Positions 1 to 11,251 of a stretch of 64,000 nt of DNA are shown one piece after another. The stretch comes from Coniferiporia sulphurascens (taxonomy: Eukaryota > Basidiomycota > Agaricomycetes > Hymenochaetales > Hymenochaetaceae): assembly GCA_002794785.1 (NCBI GenBank), contig NBBA01000005.1:1860001-1924000 (forward strand), read 5' to 3'. Below the pieces are notes generated by a model. The model searched no databases. It had not been told where the DNA came from and saw nothing but the letters and a program-made list of their open reading frames with translations. Position numbers and translations under genes: made by a program. The stretch's first letter is position 1. Each line of letters opens with the position of its first letter.

Positions 1-651
1 GAGATCGTTTTCGTCTCCTTTAACAGTCTCCAGCGAGGAATTCAAAACCGTAGAGAATGACAGTATTGGAGTGCGAAGTGGCTTATGATCAGCAAGTATG
101 TCGCTCTGAGTAAGACCTCCAGGTACCACGTAAAAGTTTCCAGAGTTATCAAAGGGGTCCAGCATAGTTAGATATGCCGGAGAAGAATTAGAAAACGCGT
201 AGGGTGGGCAATCCAAGGATGTCACAGAAGGTAAGCCACTTAGAAGACCGGTAGCCTCCATGGTACTTGGTACACCCGTTTCCTCATCGAAGCGAAGACC
301 CAAACCATTCTTCGGACGCGGAGCGTACTCGGTATGTCGATCCTCCAGGTCAAACGGGAAGGCACCAACAGACTGGAATTCGGACGAGCCACCCGAGTGG
401 CTTTTTGGCAACAACAGTGGTCGAGACATTGGTAGAAATGCTGTTAGATGCAGGTCGTCTTCCGCCTTATCCGAGAGTAAGGAAAGACAATTGGGACTTA
501 ACGTAGGCAAGGGTAAAGGATTAAATTCGAGGTCGGTGGATTGCAAGAAAAAGCTTGTGCTGCCATCGTGTCGAGGAGGAAGAAAGTCATTGTCGATTTG
601 TGAGGCCCGTCTAAAGTCATGAAATTCGTAAGAGCTATTAAAGGAAGGCAT
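1..651 (-). CDS. Partial unknown protein, N-terminal 217 codons
   Basis: An open frame on the minus strand starts at an ATG at 651-649 and runs without a stop to the window edge, so the gene continues to the left. The visible 217 residues are rich in Ser, Pro, Leu and Asp and contain no domain I recognise. Short acidic-hydrophobic stretches (for example DLEFNPLPLPTLSP) resemble the disordered N-terminus of a transcription regulator, but that is only a guess. No intron is needed inside the visible part. The gene is divergent from the reductase gene to its right, sharing about 200 bp. The plus-strand frames in the same interval look like shadows of this one. Confidence 0.55.
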   Translation of the reverse strand, partial: MPSFNSSYEFHDFRRASQIDNDFLPPRHDGSTSFFLQSTDLEFNPLPLPTLSPNCLSLLSDKAEDDLHLTAFLPMSRPLLLPKSHSGGSSEFQSVGAFPFDLEDRHTEYAPRPKNGLGLRFDEETGVPSTMEATGLLSGLPSVTSLDCPPYAFSNSSPAYLTMLDPFDNSGNFYVVPGGLTQSDILADHKPLRTPILSFSTVLNSSLETVKGDENDL

Positions 652-850
652 AGAGTAGTTCGTGATGAAGTAAAACTAGGAAAAGCTGTAAAGTAGGAGA
701 GGCAGCGAGTTGTGGTATTGTGGTTGTGCTGTAAGATTGAAGGAACTAATAGGACGTAGCCACTAGTATGCATAACCGATTTGACTAGTGCCCGAAATGG
801 ATGCTTACACCGCAGCAAAACATGAGCAAGGTCGCGTCGGGCATCCTCTC

Positions 851-1966
851 ATGTTCAGACCGGTCAAGCATCTCCCGCGTTGTTTATACTGGCGCTCCTG
901 CGTTTCTCAACGCTTTGCTTCGTCAAAATGCGTTTCTAGTAAAATCCAGATATCACGGAGAACTAGGTATGCGTGGTATGCACTAGGCGGATTGAGTGCA
1001 TCTGTCCTCGGTCTCGGGTTTTGGGACATTGTCGGTTCCCGGCATGTGAGGCTTCCTCCACTGTCTCCTTTCTACTTCACGCAAACGACTTTAGCCTCCT
1101 CGGAGAGTACAAGTGAAAGTGGAAAGCTCATTCGGCTTTCTCTTCCTCCGGAGACCCTGGCAGGATTATCTGATCACCAGCCCATTTGGTCTGTCTATGT
1201 GAAGGACTCAGACATTCAAGTTGAACGTCCCTACACCCCTCTTGAGGGTATCTCTGCATCTGGGGAGATGACATTCTGGATTAAAAAGTACCCTCATGGC
1301 GAAGTTGGGAGATGGATTCATTCAAGATTACCTGGCGAAGTTATCGAAATACGCGGTCCTCAACAAACCTGGGCTTGGGAGGACGGTGATTGGAATAATG
1401 TCATTATGGCGAGTAGCACATCTCTTAGCTTTACCGTGTCTTTAAAATATCTAAGTAAAGTGAACAGATTGCTGGAGGGACCGGCATCGCTCCATTTTTC
1501 CAACTCCTTCATAACTACTTCACTCGTAAGCCAAAAGAGCAACAGACGACCAAATTTATGCTTCTTCAGTCATACCGTTCTCCCAATGAGCTCCCTGCAA
1601 CAGTCATGCGAGAAAAGCTGGCCTTGTGGTCCCGAGATAGGCCAGAAAAGCTTGAGATTCGAACGTTTGTCGACAAATTGGATGGAGCTACAAACCAGGG
1701 TGGATTAATCGAGGGAAGAATATCTAAGGCAGATATCAAAGCCGCATTAGAGACTAGTAGCGGAAAGACAATTATTCTTGTCTGTGGGCCTGAGCCGTGA
1801 GTACCATCATGTCCTGTTCGACTCTGCTCTAGAAACTAATAAGGTCCTGTCATAAAGGATGATAGATGCCCTAGCGGGCCCAAAGAACCGAGACCAATCG
1901 CAGGGAACGGTGGGAGGCGTGCTTGGAGAAATGGATAGTGGAAAGTTTGATGTCTGGAAACTATGA
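851..1966 (+). CDS. Mitochondrial FAD-dependent oxidoreductase (FR-type fold, Cyc2-like)
   Basis: Three exons (851-1408, 1468-1796, 1858-1966) give 331 residues. The first 30 residues are basic and Ser-rich like a mitochondrial presequence. A single hydrophobic anchor follows at about residues 38-57, then a ferredoxin-reductase-type domain with the FAD motif RPYTPL, the nucleotide motif GGTGIAP and the terminal VCGPEPM loop. This layout matches Cyc2-type reductases, which assist haem attachment to cytochrome c in the mitochondrial intermembrane space; NADH-cytochrome b5 reductase is the alternative. An in-frame ATG at 797 would add 18 residues; 851 is preferred because the presequence then begins at the N-terminus. 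Intron 1 is GC-AG: the strand before the nucleotide loop (NVIM then IAGGTG) is only continuous if the GC donor at 1409 is used. Confidence 0.8.
1409..1467 (+). other. GC-AG intron, donor GCGAGT
   Basis: This 59-bp intron interrupts the reductase gene just before the nucleotide-binding loop. The donor reads ATG|GCGAGT and the acceptor AACAG. No GT donor gives a correct join in this frame without deleting the conserved beta strand. Confidence 0.75.
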
Positions 1967-2020
1967 GTTGCAGGCTACAGATCACTTAGATTGCCTTGTT
2001 CTTGCAAAAATACAACATGT

Positions 2021-3999
2021 CTAAAACCTAACAGCGGCAGACTTTTCCACGCCTTCGATAGAAACTCTATGTCCGACCAACGTCCTGATATTGTTTATTC
2101 CGTAGCTTAAAGCGTTGCATTAATGAGAATTCGTCGAATTGGTGTATAAGGGATCGTACCGAATCATTGTGGGTCGCTCTAAACTGAGACCCCATCCATG
2201 TACCCTAACATCTTTTGGGAATCCCATCGGCTCGAGCATTTCAGGTCTGAACATCCCACTGTTCCCGATTTCCACCCATTTCTTTAGCATCGGATGGAAA
2301 GCAAAAATTTCCATCGAAGGCTGAGAGGATCCATTAATACTGTATTTGATCGTGAGATAGTCCACATACTTCTGTATACGGGTTATATGCTGGCTTAAAT
2401 CGTAGGTCCTGAATACCCATTTTGTCGAAAAAGGTCTTCATAAATCCTAAGGGAACAGAGGTTAAATAAAACACCATCTAGAAGAACCAAGGGGTGTACC
2501 AATAAGGTCCGCCAGTGTCAGATTACGGTCGGCGACGACGCCTTCAACCTGGTGGAACTCCGCAAGGTGGGTCGCGTCGGTGGCCTCGTTTCGGAAAACA
2601 CGATCAATACTGAACAATTTCGCAGGCTTGAATCCTCCAGGCTGGGTGGCAATCTCTCGAAGAAGCCTAGAAGATGATGCAGTCGTGTGCGTGCGTAACA
2701 GAAGTTTTCGAGACTCGTTTGCATCCCACGGCGCACGATAACCCAGAGATCCAAACCCGCCATGCTCGTGGACCTTTGACACGCGCTCGTAGTATTCTTT
2801 GGGGGGATCCAGTGAGGTGGCGGGGTCTGTGAAGGGAGATTTCAGCGAATAATCTGCAAGAATTTGAAGTGAACTTTACCCGAAAGGTAGAATGTGTCTT
2901 GGAGGTCGCGAGCTGGGTGCTGCTGAGGAACAAAAAGCGTGTCGAAACACCAGAAAGAGGATTCGACGTATGATGCTGTTGGCATCTCTGCAAAGCTGGA
3001 AGGAAAGCCTTAGTAAGAGAATGTCACTCAGTCGCAGGAGACACTACGCTACCCCATCTCCAGAAATATATTCCTGAACTCTTCCCGGACCTTTAAAAGC
3101 GGGTGCAGAGCACCCCCGTTTGGAGGCACGCCCATGGCTTCAAAATTATACTTTTTGAAAGAAGCATTCTTCCATGAACCCCTGTGCAAGCCACTACTGA
3201 GCATATATTGCGCATACAATAAGGAGTCACTCACGAGACAAGCATATCTGCGGTCAAATCAGTCTCTGGTTTAGCCAGTGACGTACTGAAATTTGGTCCC
3301 TTATGTACCGTGAACCATTGCCCCTTCCTACAAGTAATTTAAGATCGCGACGGTCTATACAACACATGAACTGACTTCTGAGCTATGAGCTTTCGCTTTC
3401 GTAACTGTGCCAAAGCTTTCTCTCCCGATTTCAGCGTACCAGTCGAGTCAACTTCACGCATTTCGAGTTGCGTAATATCCGTGATCGCAGAGACCTAGCA
3501 CCTTTCAGCTTCCATCGGATTATTGAATATCGGTGCATACACGTACCAGTTTCACGAAACCGTCACCATCTTTTCCAATCCAACCATTTTTGAAAGCATT
3601 TCCCTGTCCTACTTTCGCGGTTTCATCCCCAACCGCCTCCTTTAGCTCCTTTACAGTCACTGGCTTGCCCTCCCCCTTTGACGGCAAGGCGGCCCAAACG
3701 CGTGCTTCATGCGAACCTTGGAGTGCAATGTGGGCGCCTTCCTGAGTAAGAACATGCGAGTGGATTTCCTGTGTAGAGTAAGTTATCATCTGGTGAGGCA
3801 TTAGTACTTGGAACATGCGAAGACAAGCGCATATAGTGTTGACCTCCCGGCTCAAAAGTGAATTTAATGCCCCAAGAATGACGAGCTGAGCATCTTGGGA
3901 TATGGCCGGTGACGAGTCTCCAGGGAGAACCAAGTTCCGCGTATCCTGGATAGAACTTTTCGAGTCGAGAGTCTTGAGAATAAGTTCCTGAACTTCCAT
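2021..3999 (-). CDS. FRS2: Cytosolic phenylalanine-tRNA ligase alpha subunit
   Basis: Ten exons joined by nine introns of 48-57 bp give 501 residues, the usual length for the family. The subunit charges tRNA-Phe as part of an alpha2-beta2 enzyme. The N-terminal winged-helix tRNA-binding region is present, followed by the class II catalytic core: motif 2 ([19 protein letters not shown]), the [15 protein letters not shown] segment and motif 3 ([14 protein letters not shown]). The ATG at 3999 is chosen because it starts the conserved [13 protein letters not shown] block; upstream frames lack an ATG. The gene ends 54 bp from the convergent reductase gene. One intron (3790-3843) is a multiple of three and open in frame, so it is easy to misread as coding. 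The beta subunit gene lies at 20.1-22.5 kb. Confidence 0.95.
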
Positions 4000-4681
4000 C
4001 GCGCGAGACCAAAGGCGGTATTTTAGTTTACAGGTCAACGATAGTAGGTGTTTACAGACGAGTCTTGTTAGCTCGAGTCAGCGAACCACGTGGCGACTCC
4101 AGATAAATTAAAAGGAATCGACTCGCAGGGCTTCAAAAGGACGCCCCCACCAAACAGAGAGTACGTTTTGCGCGATTAAAGCCGGCTGTGTACCTAAGCA
4201 GGACGCCGATTTTCAGACTTTTCGGATGGACCGTATGCACCCGTCATGGACTTGAGCTTTGTATTATTGCAGTGAAGGAAAAGGTATCACAGAAAGCGGA
4301 TGTATGTATATCATAAACTATGGCAGGCAGCAGTAGAAAGCCTACTACCCGCCTCAAACGTAGATACTTTGTTCTAACCACAATATTCCTCGTTACCCTT
4401 TTGGCATCGCATGAGTCCAAGGACCAGCACCATGGGAGATTAATAAGTCGTTGTGGTCGTTAGAGAAGGAAGAAAATAACTTTGCGCTCGTCAAGATATG
4501 CGAATTTCCAAGTTAGGCAAGTGCGCCTGACAAATACCACCCGCTTAGCTTGGTGAACTAATGGCTGGCGACTCGTGCCAGTGTAAGTGCGTGGTAACCG
4601 TGTCCTCGGATTCTTCACGAAAAAAGGTCATATTCTTTTCCTTGTTCTCGTCTCTTTGTTTTGAAGCGTACCCCAGCGGTT
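4000..4681. other. Intergenic region between FRS2 and UFE1
   Basis: This is the divergent promoter region of FRS2 and the syntaxin gene. It holds a CACGTG E-box palindrome near 4088. An ATG at 4320 opens a 47-codon frame (4320-4463) with one hydrophobic stretch preceded by basic residues; it could be a tiny membrane protein or a chance uORF. I recognise nothing else. Confidence 0.4.
4320..4463 (+). CDS. Possible 47-residue small membrane protein or uORF
   Basis: The frame starts with ATG and carries several Lys/Arg (KPTTRLKRR), then about 14 hydrophobic residues (YFVLTTIFLVTLLA), then a His/Lys-rich tail. That topology resembles small single-span mitochondrial or ER proteins. I cannot match it to a family, and a frame this short can occur by chance. 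Confidence 0.15.
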   Translation: MAGSSRKPTTRLKRRYFVLTTIFLVTLLASHESKDQHHGRLISRCGR

Positions 4682-6000
4682 ATGGCTTTCACAGATATTA
4701 CACCCCAATTTCGGGAAATCGTTTCTAGATCCTCGTTGCCTGACACGAAACGTCGGAAGACCACGAAAAGGAGTCACGACGAGAAAGAACACGACATACA
4801 AGCCGTATTGAACAAAGAATATCTCAGGGAAGCGTACAATGTAGTGAGCTTGATTTGATTCCATCCGTTCACACCTATCTCTGCTTATTCGAAGTATGTC
4901 TTCAGTTGAACCACATAAACAGCTTAAATAGAATGCTTTCGAGCATACGTAAAGCTTATCTGAATGTTGATTCAAGCAACTCGATGTTTTCTCCCCAACC
5001 TTCACGTCTAATTGAGCTCAATGGTCCTGAGCAGTCATGGTCGTCTTTAAGGCATCTTACCAACGAAGAGCGGGACCAGATCGACCTGCAAGCACGAATT
5101 ATCCTGCTGAAGTGCGCGGACCGAGTGAAAGAAATGGAGGCTTTAGAAAAAAGTACGCAGCTTTAGTGCCACTACGACGCCTGTTCGTGTTCAAAATTTG
5201 ATGCCTTAGAGCGTGCTGAGCTTGAATCGTCGGACACCAACCTCCTCATGCGTTTGCTCCCTACTCGATTGAAGCAGGACTCCTCGGCTATAGCGTCCGC
5301 GAATTTAGCTGCGCACCACTCAAGCATTGCTTATTATCTTAATCGGAGACTGGCCGAGTCTGGTCAAGCCCAAAAGAAAATGCAAGAAGAGCGCATAAAA
5401 CGACAAACGGAGCGGACGCGGACACTTGGCTCCGGTGCAGCTCGAGAGGCCGTGAACATGGGTCTTGGAGACCAAATGTCGTTGTCCGGACAGGCGCCAT
5501 TGCTCGCCACAAATAGTACCAGAAGTTGGTTAGGAGGCGCCGCGTCCAACATAGCGTCTACGATCGGTTTACCCTCGCCTTCCGTACCTTCATCATCCCC
5601 CGGGCTGGACGCATCACGGCTAACCCCACAGTCGCTGGTCGACGATTTCGATGACGATGACTATAATGATATGGAACTGTCAGCCTCGCAGATCCAACAG
5701 TTCGAATCAGAAAATGCAAATATCCTTCAGTCTGTACATGATACGCTCGCATCTGTGCAGCAAGCCGAGTCGCGTCTTATGGACATAAGTGCACTCCAGA
5801 TGGAGCTCGTAGCGCACCTGACAAAACAAACGGAGCTTACAGACCAACTATACGAGGATGCTATCAGCACAACCGCGAGCGTGGAGAAGGGCAATGCGCA
5901 ATTGAAAGAGGCCAAACGGAGAGCCAAAGATGGCAGACTTTACATTCTCGTCTTCCTCATCATGGCTAGCTTATCACTACTATTTTTGCATTATTATTAG
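4682..6000 (+). CDS. UFE1: Syntaxin-18/Ufe1 t-SNARE of the ER
   Basis: Exons 4682-4843, 4906-5152 and 5210-6000 encode 399 residues. The protein begins MAFTDITPQFREIVSR, the conserved syntaxin-18 start. It contains an N-terminal helical regulatory region, a Ser-rich linker, the SNARE helix (about residues 285-350, with QSVHDTLASVQQAESRLMDI) and a C-terminal anchor (LYILVFLIMASLSLLFLHYY). It acts as a Q-SNARE for Golgi-to-ER retrograde fusion. The start at 4682 is preferred over an in-frame codon at 4661 because it matches the family. It converges with the TVP38 gene 160 bp downstream. Confidence 0.9.
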
Positions 6001-6160
6001 GCACTTGAACATGCTCCTTCATCAGGAACATACCGAAACCATTGTCATACCCTACACGCCATTCTATTGCTTCGATCGTGCATTTTTATTATCTGTAGAG
6101 CTATATTGTATCTTCTATTCACTACACACGCCCATTTATGCCCTAGTTGCTCAAGGAGTC

Positions 6161-7324
6161 TCAGGAGCTATCTGCATTCACTGTATCCGAAGAAATATTC
6201 CACAGAAGGGGGGCACCTTCCTCCGCTTCCTCAAGTGCCTCTGCTGCAAGTTCATCGGTTCTATTGGCATTTTCATGAAGTTGCTTAACCTGTTTCTGTA
6301 ACAAGCGATACGTCACACTAGAAAGCGGCCTTCAGTTCTTTTATTATAGATAACTAAAGGCGATGCGACATACGTGCCGGCTAGCACCCCTAGCGCAATG
6401 CTAACAACAATCGACATGACATCCAACACTTTTGTAACTTTGTATGCAAAGGGTTAGTATATGGAAAGATGCTTAGGGACAGTAACTTAACCGGTGTCCA
6501 TTTCGCCCCGTTGTTTTCCATCAGAAAATTTGGCTATTCTTGAGCCAATGAAGACAACCAAGAACAGCTTGGGCATCACAAAAAGAGTGGCGACGATGAA
6601 TTGCCACAGCGAGACGGCCTCGATTGACTAATGAGAGGGATAGAGTCATGATTGAATGTATATTAATGCGAATGCTTACAGCGAAGCACGCATTGGAGTA
6701 GACCCACGGGGGGAACGGCGATACGCGGATGAGGATGATGAGCGGAAGCCCTTTCGCTCTCTGCTCATACGAATAAGACACAGCATCCTCCCATATGTTC
6801 AAGACCCACTATGACGGTCTCCAGAGCTTGCCACTTCTCGTTCTTTGACGTCCAGGTCCTAAGCCTCTTCCTAAAGGCAAAGCGCAAGACAACAAAGGCG
6901 ATCGCCGAGCCTATTAATGAGGCGGCGCCAGCCACGAGAAACCCCCTCAAGCCGTAAGCAAAGCCGCAGAGCGAGACACTGGTTGTATAGAAGATAAGGG
7001 GAGGAAAACATAAGATAACTGGATAAGAAATTGTTAGTGCCGGACCGAGTGGTCTTCGAATAGGTGATACGCACCCATAATTCCCCCCAGAATTAACCAT
7101 CCATATTTATAATTCGCGAGGTCCTGGGCAAGGTCATAGAATTTCTGTATTACTCTACCGGGGCCAATAATTGCGAGCACGATGAGACATGCAAGATCGA
7201 ATACGACGACGGCCCAGACGACGGCTTTGGCGAGAAATGGCAATGATTTGTAGCGCAGCCAGACGCACTTCAAGAAAAGGACGACTTTTTGGAAAGTCCA
7301 CGAAAGCATGTTACCTGGATGCAT
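6161..7324 (-). CDS. TVP38: Golgi membrane protein Tvp38 (SNARE-associated family)
   Basis: Six exons (7324-7075, 7018-6810, 6760-6680, 6627-6492, 6437-6374, 6317-6161) give 298 residues. It has five or six hydrophobic segments and the SNARE-associated (VTT/DedA-like) core, including CGFAYGLRGFLVAG and the family hallmark RVSPFPPWVYSN. The C-terminal tail is acidic and cytosolic. Family members sit in late Golgi/endosome membranes and take part in lipid and vesicle handling. The start at 7324 is the first ATG in the frame; the open frame extends upstream to 7555 without an ATG, so a missed 5' exon is possible. Confidence 0.85.
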
Positions 7325-7573
7325 GATGGTACTGACTCCGTCACTCCGAGCCTTACTTACGCTCGCGTCACCTTCCGTATGCGATGACGCGGCGCTCGGC
7401 TTGCCCCAGTTCGGTAAATCGTTAATTACGTCACATATCGGAGGGCAACTTTCAGCTTGGCATGTATACTTCCGAAATCCGTAAGAAGAAAGTGGTATAA
7501 GGAACAATAATCTACTCAGAAGAAGAAAAAGTACCGAACGTGTAATCCTATGCAATTATAATGAATTATAAAA

Positions 7574-9156
7574 CTATTGTTCCTGAGGCCAAGCTTCTGC
7601 GCTCCCGGAATCTCGCGACGAGACTCCGAGTCCCTCGCGCTCTGCAATCATAGATGAGGATATCGAGTTAGGGATGGACCAGTTTCCTAGACTATTCTCG
7701 GCACATAGTTTGACGATGCTACGCCTCCCTTCCGCAATGGCCTTCAGGTGTTCAATCAGAGCCGCCTGCTCTCCAACCAACTTCTCCAACCCAGACACTT
7801 TTTCGCTAAGTTCCATGTTCCCACTGAGCTCTAACATTCTGTGCCGCAGACGGTCAAGATGGTCGATGGGAACACCAGGCTTTGCCCGACCCTGGTTTTC
7901 TGTCTCCAAGCTCGGTTCCAAATCATGCACTACGTTCGTTCGCCTTCTCGTCTGCTGCAGTGTTGATTTCGAAGGCGACAGCTGAGTCGGCGTACTCAAC
8001 CTTTTACTCATCTTCCGCATCAATCCAGGAAAAGTGTATTGTGCCGATCGGTGAAGTGGTCCTGTACGTCCTTTCTTCATCTCCCAATCAATCGGCGACT
8101 CCAACGTTGACCAAATGTCTAAAAGCACGTCGCGCTCGTTCTTGAGATCTTTAACTTCGGCGGCAAGATTCCCGTTCTCAACCTTTATAGTATCGTATCT
8201 TTCCTTCCATTGGACCTCATTTTTTACGCTGTGTTGCAGCGCATCAGAGAGGCTCTCGGTTTCTCTAGTGAGACGGTCAAGCTCCTCTCTCTGCAAACAA
8301 GAGGTAAGTGATTGTACCGAAGAAAAGAATGAACAGCTTCACTCGCCTGATTCTTAAACTTGTCCTCAAAATTTCTATTAGAGATTAAAAAATTGTTTAT
8401 TGTATTTGTTTGGTCATGTGCGTCCATTTCCAATTGATTTGTTCGGCTGCGTAGCTGCGTGGCCACCCTCCGTTCCGTTACAAGAAGATTTTGAGCCTTA
8501 TGCAATGCTTGAAGAATGTGTCGGAATGTTGATAAGGTGACAGACAAGGGGGTGGACACGTACTTAATTCGGCGTTTTTCAGCCGGTCAAGTACTCTGTT
8601 CATGTAGCCAGCTTCTTCTAACGACCGTGCTATCGTCTGCTTCTGGGTTGCATTGATGGTAGCCGTATCTTGTACCGAGCCGGGAATTTGTCTGCCGGAT
8701 TCACAGTGCGCAGGAGGTACGTCTAAGGAGCTACCGTGTGAACAAGGTAACTCAGCTGGGAAATGGACTTCATAAGGTCTTGCTGGTTCTTGCGCTGGGA
8801 AAGGTTCCTCAGTCAACTGTTCGAGCGACTGAGAAACGTTGTAAAGGTTCGCTCGAGGCTTGCTGTGCGTTTGGTCTGAGCGTGTAGTATCTTTGAATAA
8901 TATTATAGTTCTGATAAGTCCGGTCGGCTGAAGAATATTGGATCTTTTGGGAGCTTCACCTGGGACGGAGGATTTGAAGACACTAATGCAGCCAGGCAGG
9001 CAGCTTCAGTGACGCGCACGCGATACTCTTTATGGGCGAAGAGTGAACTTACTTCGCAACAAATGGTCCACTACGTTTATCACAAGGTGGGTCGCGAAGC
9101 TGTACAAATTCAGGTGTAGCGAACGAAGATGTTGGAGGAAGGCCACGTTGAAACAT
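7574..9156 (-). CDS. Coiled-coil protein of unknown function
   Basis: Exons 9156-9053, 8982-8564, 8507-8347 and 8290-7574 join in frame to 466 residues. A Pro/Ser-rich N-terminal part is followed by long coiled coil (about residues 140-290 and again about 370-420, for example EELDRLTRETESLSDALQ), with a basic Ser/Thr linker between. I recognise no family. Upstream of residue 144 the only in-frame ATG is at 9156, inside the last exon of the 7TM gene. The exon there ends at a consensus GTAAGT donor that also contains the 7TM stop codon. The gene may therefore be the 3' half of a larger 7TM-coiled-coil gene, or start internally near 8602. The third intron is GC-AG. Confidence 0.55.
8291..8346 (-). 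other. GC-AG intron, donor CAG|GCGAGT
   Basis: This 56-bp intron joins KFKNQ to REELDRL within the coiled coil. Splicing at the GT two bases further on would put a stop shortly downstream, so the GC donor is the consistent one. Confidence 0.75.
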
Positions 9157-10583
9157 AGCGACCGATGATCTGGAATGCCGATGATCGAAAGGATTTCTAT
9201 CGACCCTATTGAAGAAATGGAGCCAGCGACTCCAGATCATCAGGATCTCCTGGGAAAACGGTAAGACACCTTTAAAGCTCGAACCTGCGAAGTTACCTTT
9301 TGCGTTCCGATGAACATAAAGACAACGAGAGGTACTGCGAAAAAGGGGGATTGTGGTTATTCTCACATCTCCGACCTATTCAGACCACATACGTGATGCT
9401 TGCAAGATATACGGGGAAAAATTCTGATTATTGGAAAGGAGTAAAACAGAGGCACTGGCCGTTCCGTAAGCCTACGAAGCAAGCCTATTGATAATTAGAA
9501 CTTACACTAATGCGATGATTGCGTATACGCTGAACCCAGCCAGACGGAGCCAAAAAAGCCAAGGACCGGACTGGCTAATACCAGTCTGAATGTAAGCGTT
9601 GTTGTATATCTTCAAGCAGATGAGAGCTGACAAAACTGTCAATTGTATCCTTGCGGTTTTAAAATTAAGTGAGACGATACCTTCAAACAGAAGAATAAAA
9701 CTCATCGCCACGATGGTAATCACTGGTATAAGAACGCTGCTCCAAATTAATATTTCTCCTGGCATAAGCGAGAGGGTCACCTACTTAAAGACACCCGAGT
9801 TGAGTGTACAGTAAAATAGCGCATCGGTCGACTTGACCCTATCCTTGTTCGCGTGGCCGGCCTGGAAATTTTGGTAAACGGGGCTGTTAAGCACAACGAA
9901 ACCGGACTAACAATTACGCCCGCTATTGAAAACGCAAGGAAAGCAATATATGGAGCAACTAAAAGCTACGCGTGTGTAAAATGCATTTGAGTTAATACAT
10001 AGTGAAAAAAAGAGGTGTTCCTTACAGCCGTAAGACGAGCGTTTTGCAAACTTCTGGTTGCCAAACCAAATTGCGACCACGGCATTGAAGACCCAAGGCC
10101 ATGCCAAATCTTCCTCTTTCATTAAGCCGAAGCCGATTCGAAATGTACATAAGAAGAACGGAGGACTCACATGTGCCACAAGCGCTACGCCAGCGACAGA
10201 CGTCCTATAATAAATTTAAATTTCCTCCTGTCCCGATACAGAAGATCAATAACGACGAACATCGGGAAAGCTCCATTGACCATGGATGCCTGAGCCAGGC
10301 AAAGACCTAACGGAGGGTGTTCATCGCCCTGTTTTCCCGCATAGAACCTGGGATAACCAATGATTAGTTTGTATACAATGGAGACTAACTCGGGCACGGC
10401 GCACAGAAGCGTGTATACCAAGGAAGAGAAGAACCACGTAGCACAGAAATTAAGCAGCGTAGGGTGCCGACTCAACTGACGTGAAGCCATGATGCTCAAG
10501 AAGATGGCAGGAAGTCCTATTATACCGCCGGCTATGTGGAATGTGAGGAAAATCGCCGTTAAGGCTTTCGGGGCGCCCGCCAT
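9049..10583 (-). CDS. Seven-transmembrane receptor-like protein (basidiomycete family)
   Basis: Nine small exons (10583-10240, 10204-10026, 9958-9912, 9861-9785, 9736-9681, 9635-9506, 9471-9413, 9334-9297, 9249-9049) join to 376 residues with all phases agreeing. Hydrophobic helices with the basidiomycete 7TM-type segments FHIAGGIIGLPAIFL and PPLGLCLAQASMVNGAFPMF are visible. After the last helix comes FMFIGTQKEILMIWSRW and a polar, presumably cytosolic, tail. The fold suggests a GPCR-like receptor in the plasma membrane; no ligand can be inferred. Exons 7 and 8 are the least certain. Introns of 34-35 bp are unusually short. The stop codon TAA (9051-9049) overlaps a perfect GTAAGT donor. Confidence 0.65.
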
Positions 10584-11251
10584 TGACGAGAGGTTCAAAG
10601 TGGGCGGGTGACGGTCTGTCGCAAAAGACCTTCGAGCAGGTAAGGCGTGCTATTGTCAGGTCCAAGCACGAAGACTAAGACCATGGTTTGAGATGTGGCA
10701 ACACGACCGACCAACAGCACTCGGCGGAAAGCCATATGGGGTATGCTCAAGTTCGTCGCTCATGTGGCAATTCTACTTCGCAAGTATTTAAATTCCGCAA
10801 AAAAAACGAATCAATTCAAAAGGTGATAGAGCGTACAATCTGCATCATTCTTAGTGGATTGCCCTCAAAAGGATACTATAAGACCTTCTTGCCTAAATCA
10901 CGCCGCAAAAAGCGTGTACTCATAAGTGCACATCTACAAGGAGTATCGTGAAACCACTACTCTCCGGCATCATGGAAACCCCTTACCTAATAGCGTAAAT
11001 TTCCCTATGGGTTTATAGGCTCTAGACGAGAAACGCCAACGGAAGGTGGCGTCCTATAGTGGGGCTTGCATGCCAGGAAGTCCGATAATGCGAAATGAAA
11101 GGCAGCTACACGGCCGCGTGCGTACACTGGTCGTAGTTCGCGGAACAACAAAACACGCATTGACATTATGTATGTACAGTTAGCATATTGAGTGGGTACT
11201 TGAAGTGCAAGGAGTTAGGACCGTACACGAAAACACTTGAGTCCGAATTGC
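10584..11251. other. Intergenic region upstream of the 7TM gene
   Basis: The 5' flank of the 7TM gene and the 3' flank of the STEEP1-like gene, both on the minus strand. No frame here has coding character and I see no RNA gene or repeat. Confidence 0.4.

Noticed and set aside
1408..1470. Reductase gene as a pseudogene with in-frame stops
   Set aside because: The stops lie in a 59-bp GC-AG intron; after it the motif GGTGIAP continues in frame to a normal C-terminus.
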